The notes under the pieces are model-generated. The model was not told where the DNA came from, did not search any database, and saw nothing but the letters and a program-made list of their open reading frames with translations. A stretch of 64,000 nt of DNA from Otis tarda (taxonomy: Eukaryota > Chordata > Aves > Otidiformes > Otididae), in the NCBI GenBank assembly GCA_026413225.1, contig CM048552.1:193660053-193724052 (forward strand). Reading direction: 5' to 3'. Shown one piece after another: positions 63,164 through 64,000 of the stretch. Positions within the stretch are counted from its first letter, which is position 1. Every line of letters starts with the position of its first letter. Position numbers and translations under genes: made by a program.

Positions 63164-63300
63164 CCAACACAATTTTTGATGTTCAGTTAAGCACCCCACG
63201 TCTTGTCAAGTTGCTGAAAGGAGACAGCCTGGCAATTAACTGCACTGTCACTGCAGCCTGGAACACCAGAGTGCAGATGACGTGGACTTATCCTGGAGAG
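63164..63300 (+). CDS. FLT1: FLT1 coding exon 6 (start of Ig domain 3), last exon in window
   Basis: 137 nt, donor GGAGAG|GTGAGT, phase 1 in and 0 out. It encodes codons 222-267: 'TNTIFDVQLSTPRLVKLLKG', then 'LAINCTVTAAWNTRVQMTW' with Cys248 and the Ig core tryptophan Trp262. Asn247-Cys-Thr is a potential N-glycosylation site that is also present in human FLT1. Domain 3 contributes to VEGF binding in human. The partner cysteine and the rest of the domain are in exon 7, beyond the right edge. Confidence 0.96.
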
Positions 63301-64000
63301 GTGAGTGCTGTGGTTGACGGTGAAGAAACAGGGGGTTTCCCACAGATCATGCTGCATCTGGGAGGAATTTTGCCTCAAAATGCTTGCCGTGGTTCACATT
63401 CCACTCTTTTGACCCTTGCTGACATGTCTTTAAAGGTTTCTTTTTTTTTTTTTCCTGGTGCTTAATTGAATAAGTAAACATGTTTACACAATGTACTCTG
63501 GTTGTATTGCATAACTGCGAACAAACGCTAAAGTTGTTTCATCCCTGGGAGCTTCTTTTCAACGTGGAGAAATGGTAGAAATTTATCACCCAGACCCAGG
63601 CAGAGTCTCTCTCTTGTGACAAAAAAAGTTTTCGCTGAGGCTGTCTTCCTCAACACATTCATTTCAAAGACTGGCAGACAGTCAGGCACCCGACTTGAGC
63701 ATGTTTAGAAAAGATATTTTGATTTAGCTAGCCAAAATCTCGTTTGTTAAGTGTCACATGAACAATCCTCTTGTTTTGACAACTACAGGAATGATCTTGA
63801 ATGTGCTTCTCCTCCCCCCACATTGGGAGCATCCTCATAAATATTTGTCGCTTACAGAATAACTGCCAGGGAGTCCGTGTAAAGCTGATAAGAAATTTGA
63901 CATTAGCTTAAGGTTTACAACTCCCATTCCTTTCATGTCAGTTTGATGTATGCTAGTGATTCAAGTAAAGGTCATTTATTATGTCACTCATTGTGCCTAA
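63301..64000 (+). other. FLT1: FLT1 intron 6, partial
   Basis: It begins GTGAGTGCTG. The exon 6 frame happens to stay open past the donor, but the sequence no longer resembles FLT1. No exon 7-like sequence appears before the window ends. A short T run lies at 63,440-63,452. Confidence 0.85.

Larger units (their letters stand above)
31935..64000 (+). other. FLT1: FLT1 gene, 5' part (exons 1-6 and introns), continues past window
   Basis: FLT1 encodes VEGF receptor 1, a plasma-membrane receptor tyrosine kinase of endothelium, monocytes and trophoblast. It binds VEGF-A, VEGF-B and PlGF through Ig domains 2-3, and it often acts as a decoy that limits VEGFR2 signalling. Six exons in this window splice with GT-AG ends and matching phases (1, 2, 1, 0, 1, 0) into 267 codons without a stop. 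The product is a signal peptide (about 1-19), Ig1 with Cys51 and Cys105, Ig2 with Cys154 and Cys203, and the start of Ig3 with Cys248. Wording such as 'GSSSGSKLK', 'ACGRNGKQ', 'NITVTLKK', 'LIPDGK' and 'NTRVQMTW' is diagnostic of FLT1 rather than KDR or FLT4. The remaining Ig domains, transmembrane segment and kinase lie downstream. The transcript start is inferred. Confidence 0.95.

Noticed and set aside
63301-64000. Search for FLT1 exon 7
   Set aside because: No sequence with the expected Ig3 second half or a matching splice acceptor was found. The open frame past the exon 6 donor is intronic.

Overview
The window is vertebrate nuclear DNA, most probably from a bird. It carries several CR1 non-LTR retrotransposons, the dominant avian interspersed repeat, with the typical short octamer-like 3' termini (ATTCTATG/ATTCTGTG). 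It has long AT-rich stretches broken by sharp CpG islands, and it contains the 5' part of a spliced gene whose translated exons match FLT1 (VEGF receptor 1). No bacterial, phage, CRISPR or defence-type gene system is visible.

Layout. About 1-31,000 is upstream intergenic DNA with no gene I can support. It holds a worn antisense CR1 (7,640-8,205), a young 5'-truncated CR1 with an open reverse-transcriptase frame (11,187-12,406, + strand), an inactivated CR1 (13,849-15,550, - strand), a possible enhancer-like block with an octamer motif (about 22,640-22,800), an isolated GC-rich island (about 23,100-24,130) and a CR1 tail (24,281-24,707, - strand). A MIR-type SINE (31,049-31,215) lies just before the FLT1 CpG island.

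FLT1 is on the + strand. A CpG-island promoter with a TATAAA box at 31,905-31,910 is followed by a 5'UTR with two out-of-frame upstream ATGs. Six coding exons follow: 32,185-32,242; 47,060-47,156; 47,459-47,679; 56,931-57,055; 62,914-63,076; 63,164-63,300. They join in frame with GT-AG junctions and give 801 nt (267 codons): signal peptide, Ig domain 1, Ig domain 2 (the VEGF/PlGF-binding domain in the human protein) and the start of Ig domain 3. The rest of the receptor lies beyond the right edge. Introns are 14,817, 302, 9,251, 5,858 and 87 bp, plus an unfinished sixth.

The most interesting leads are the intact FADD-bearing CR1 reverse transcriptase beside a copy whose catalytic pair became NN; the overlapping upstream ORFs on the FLT1 leader; a 22-bp-arm near-perfect hairpin in intron 1; a SOX-motif cluster in intron 3; a possible cryptic terminal exon in intron 4; the orphan GC-rich island 8 kb upstream of the promoter; and lineage differences in the ligand-binding domain and its glycosylation sites. 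These are hypotheses read by eye; no alignment or database search was run.
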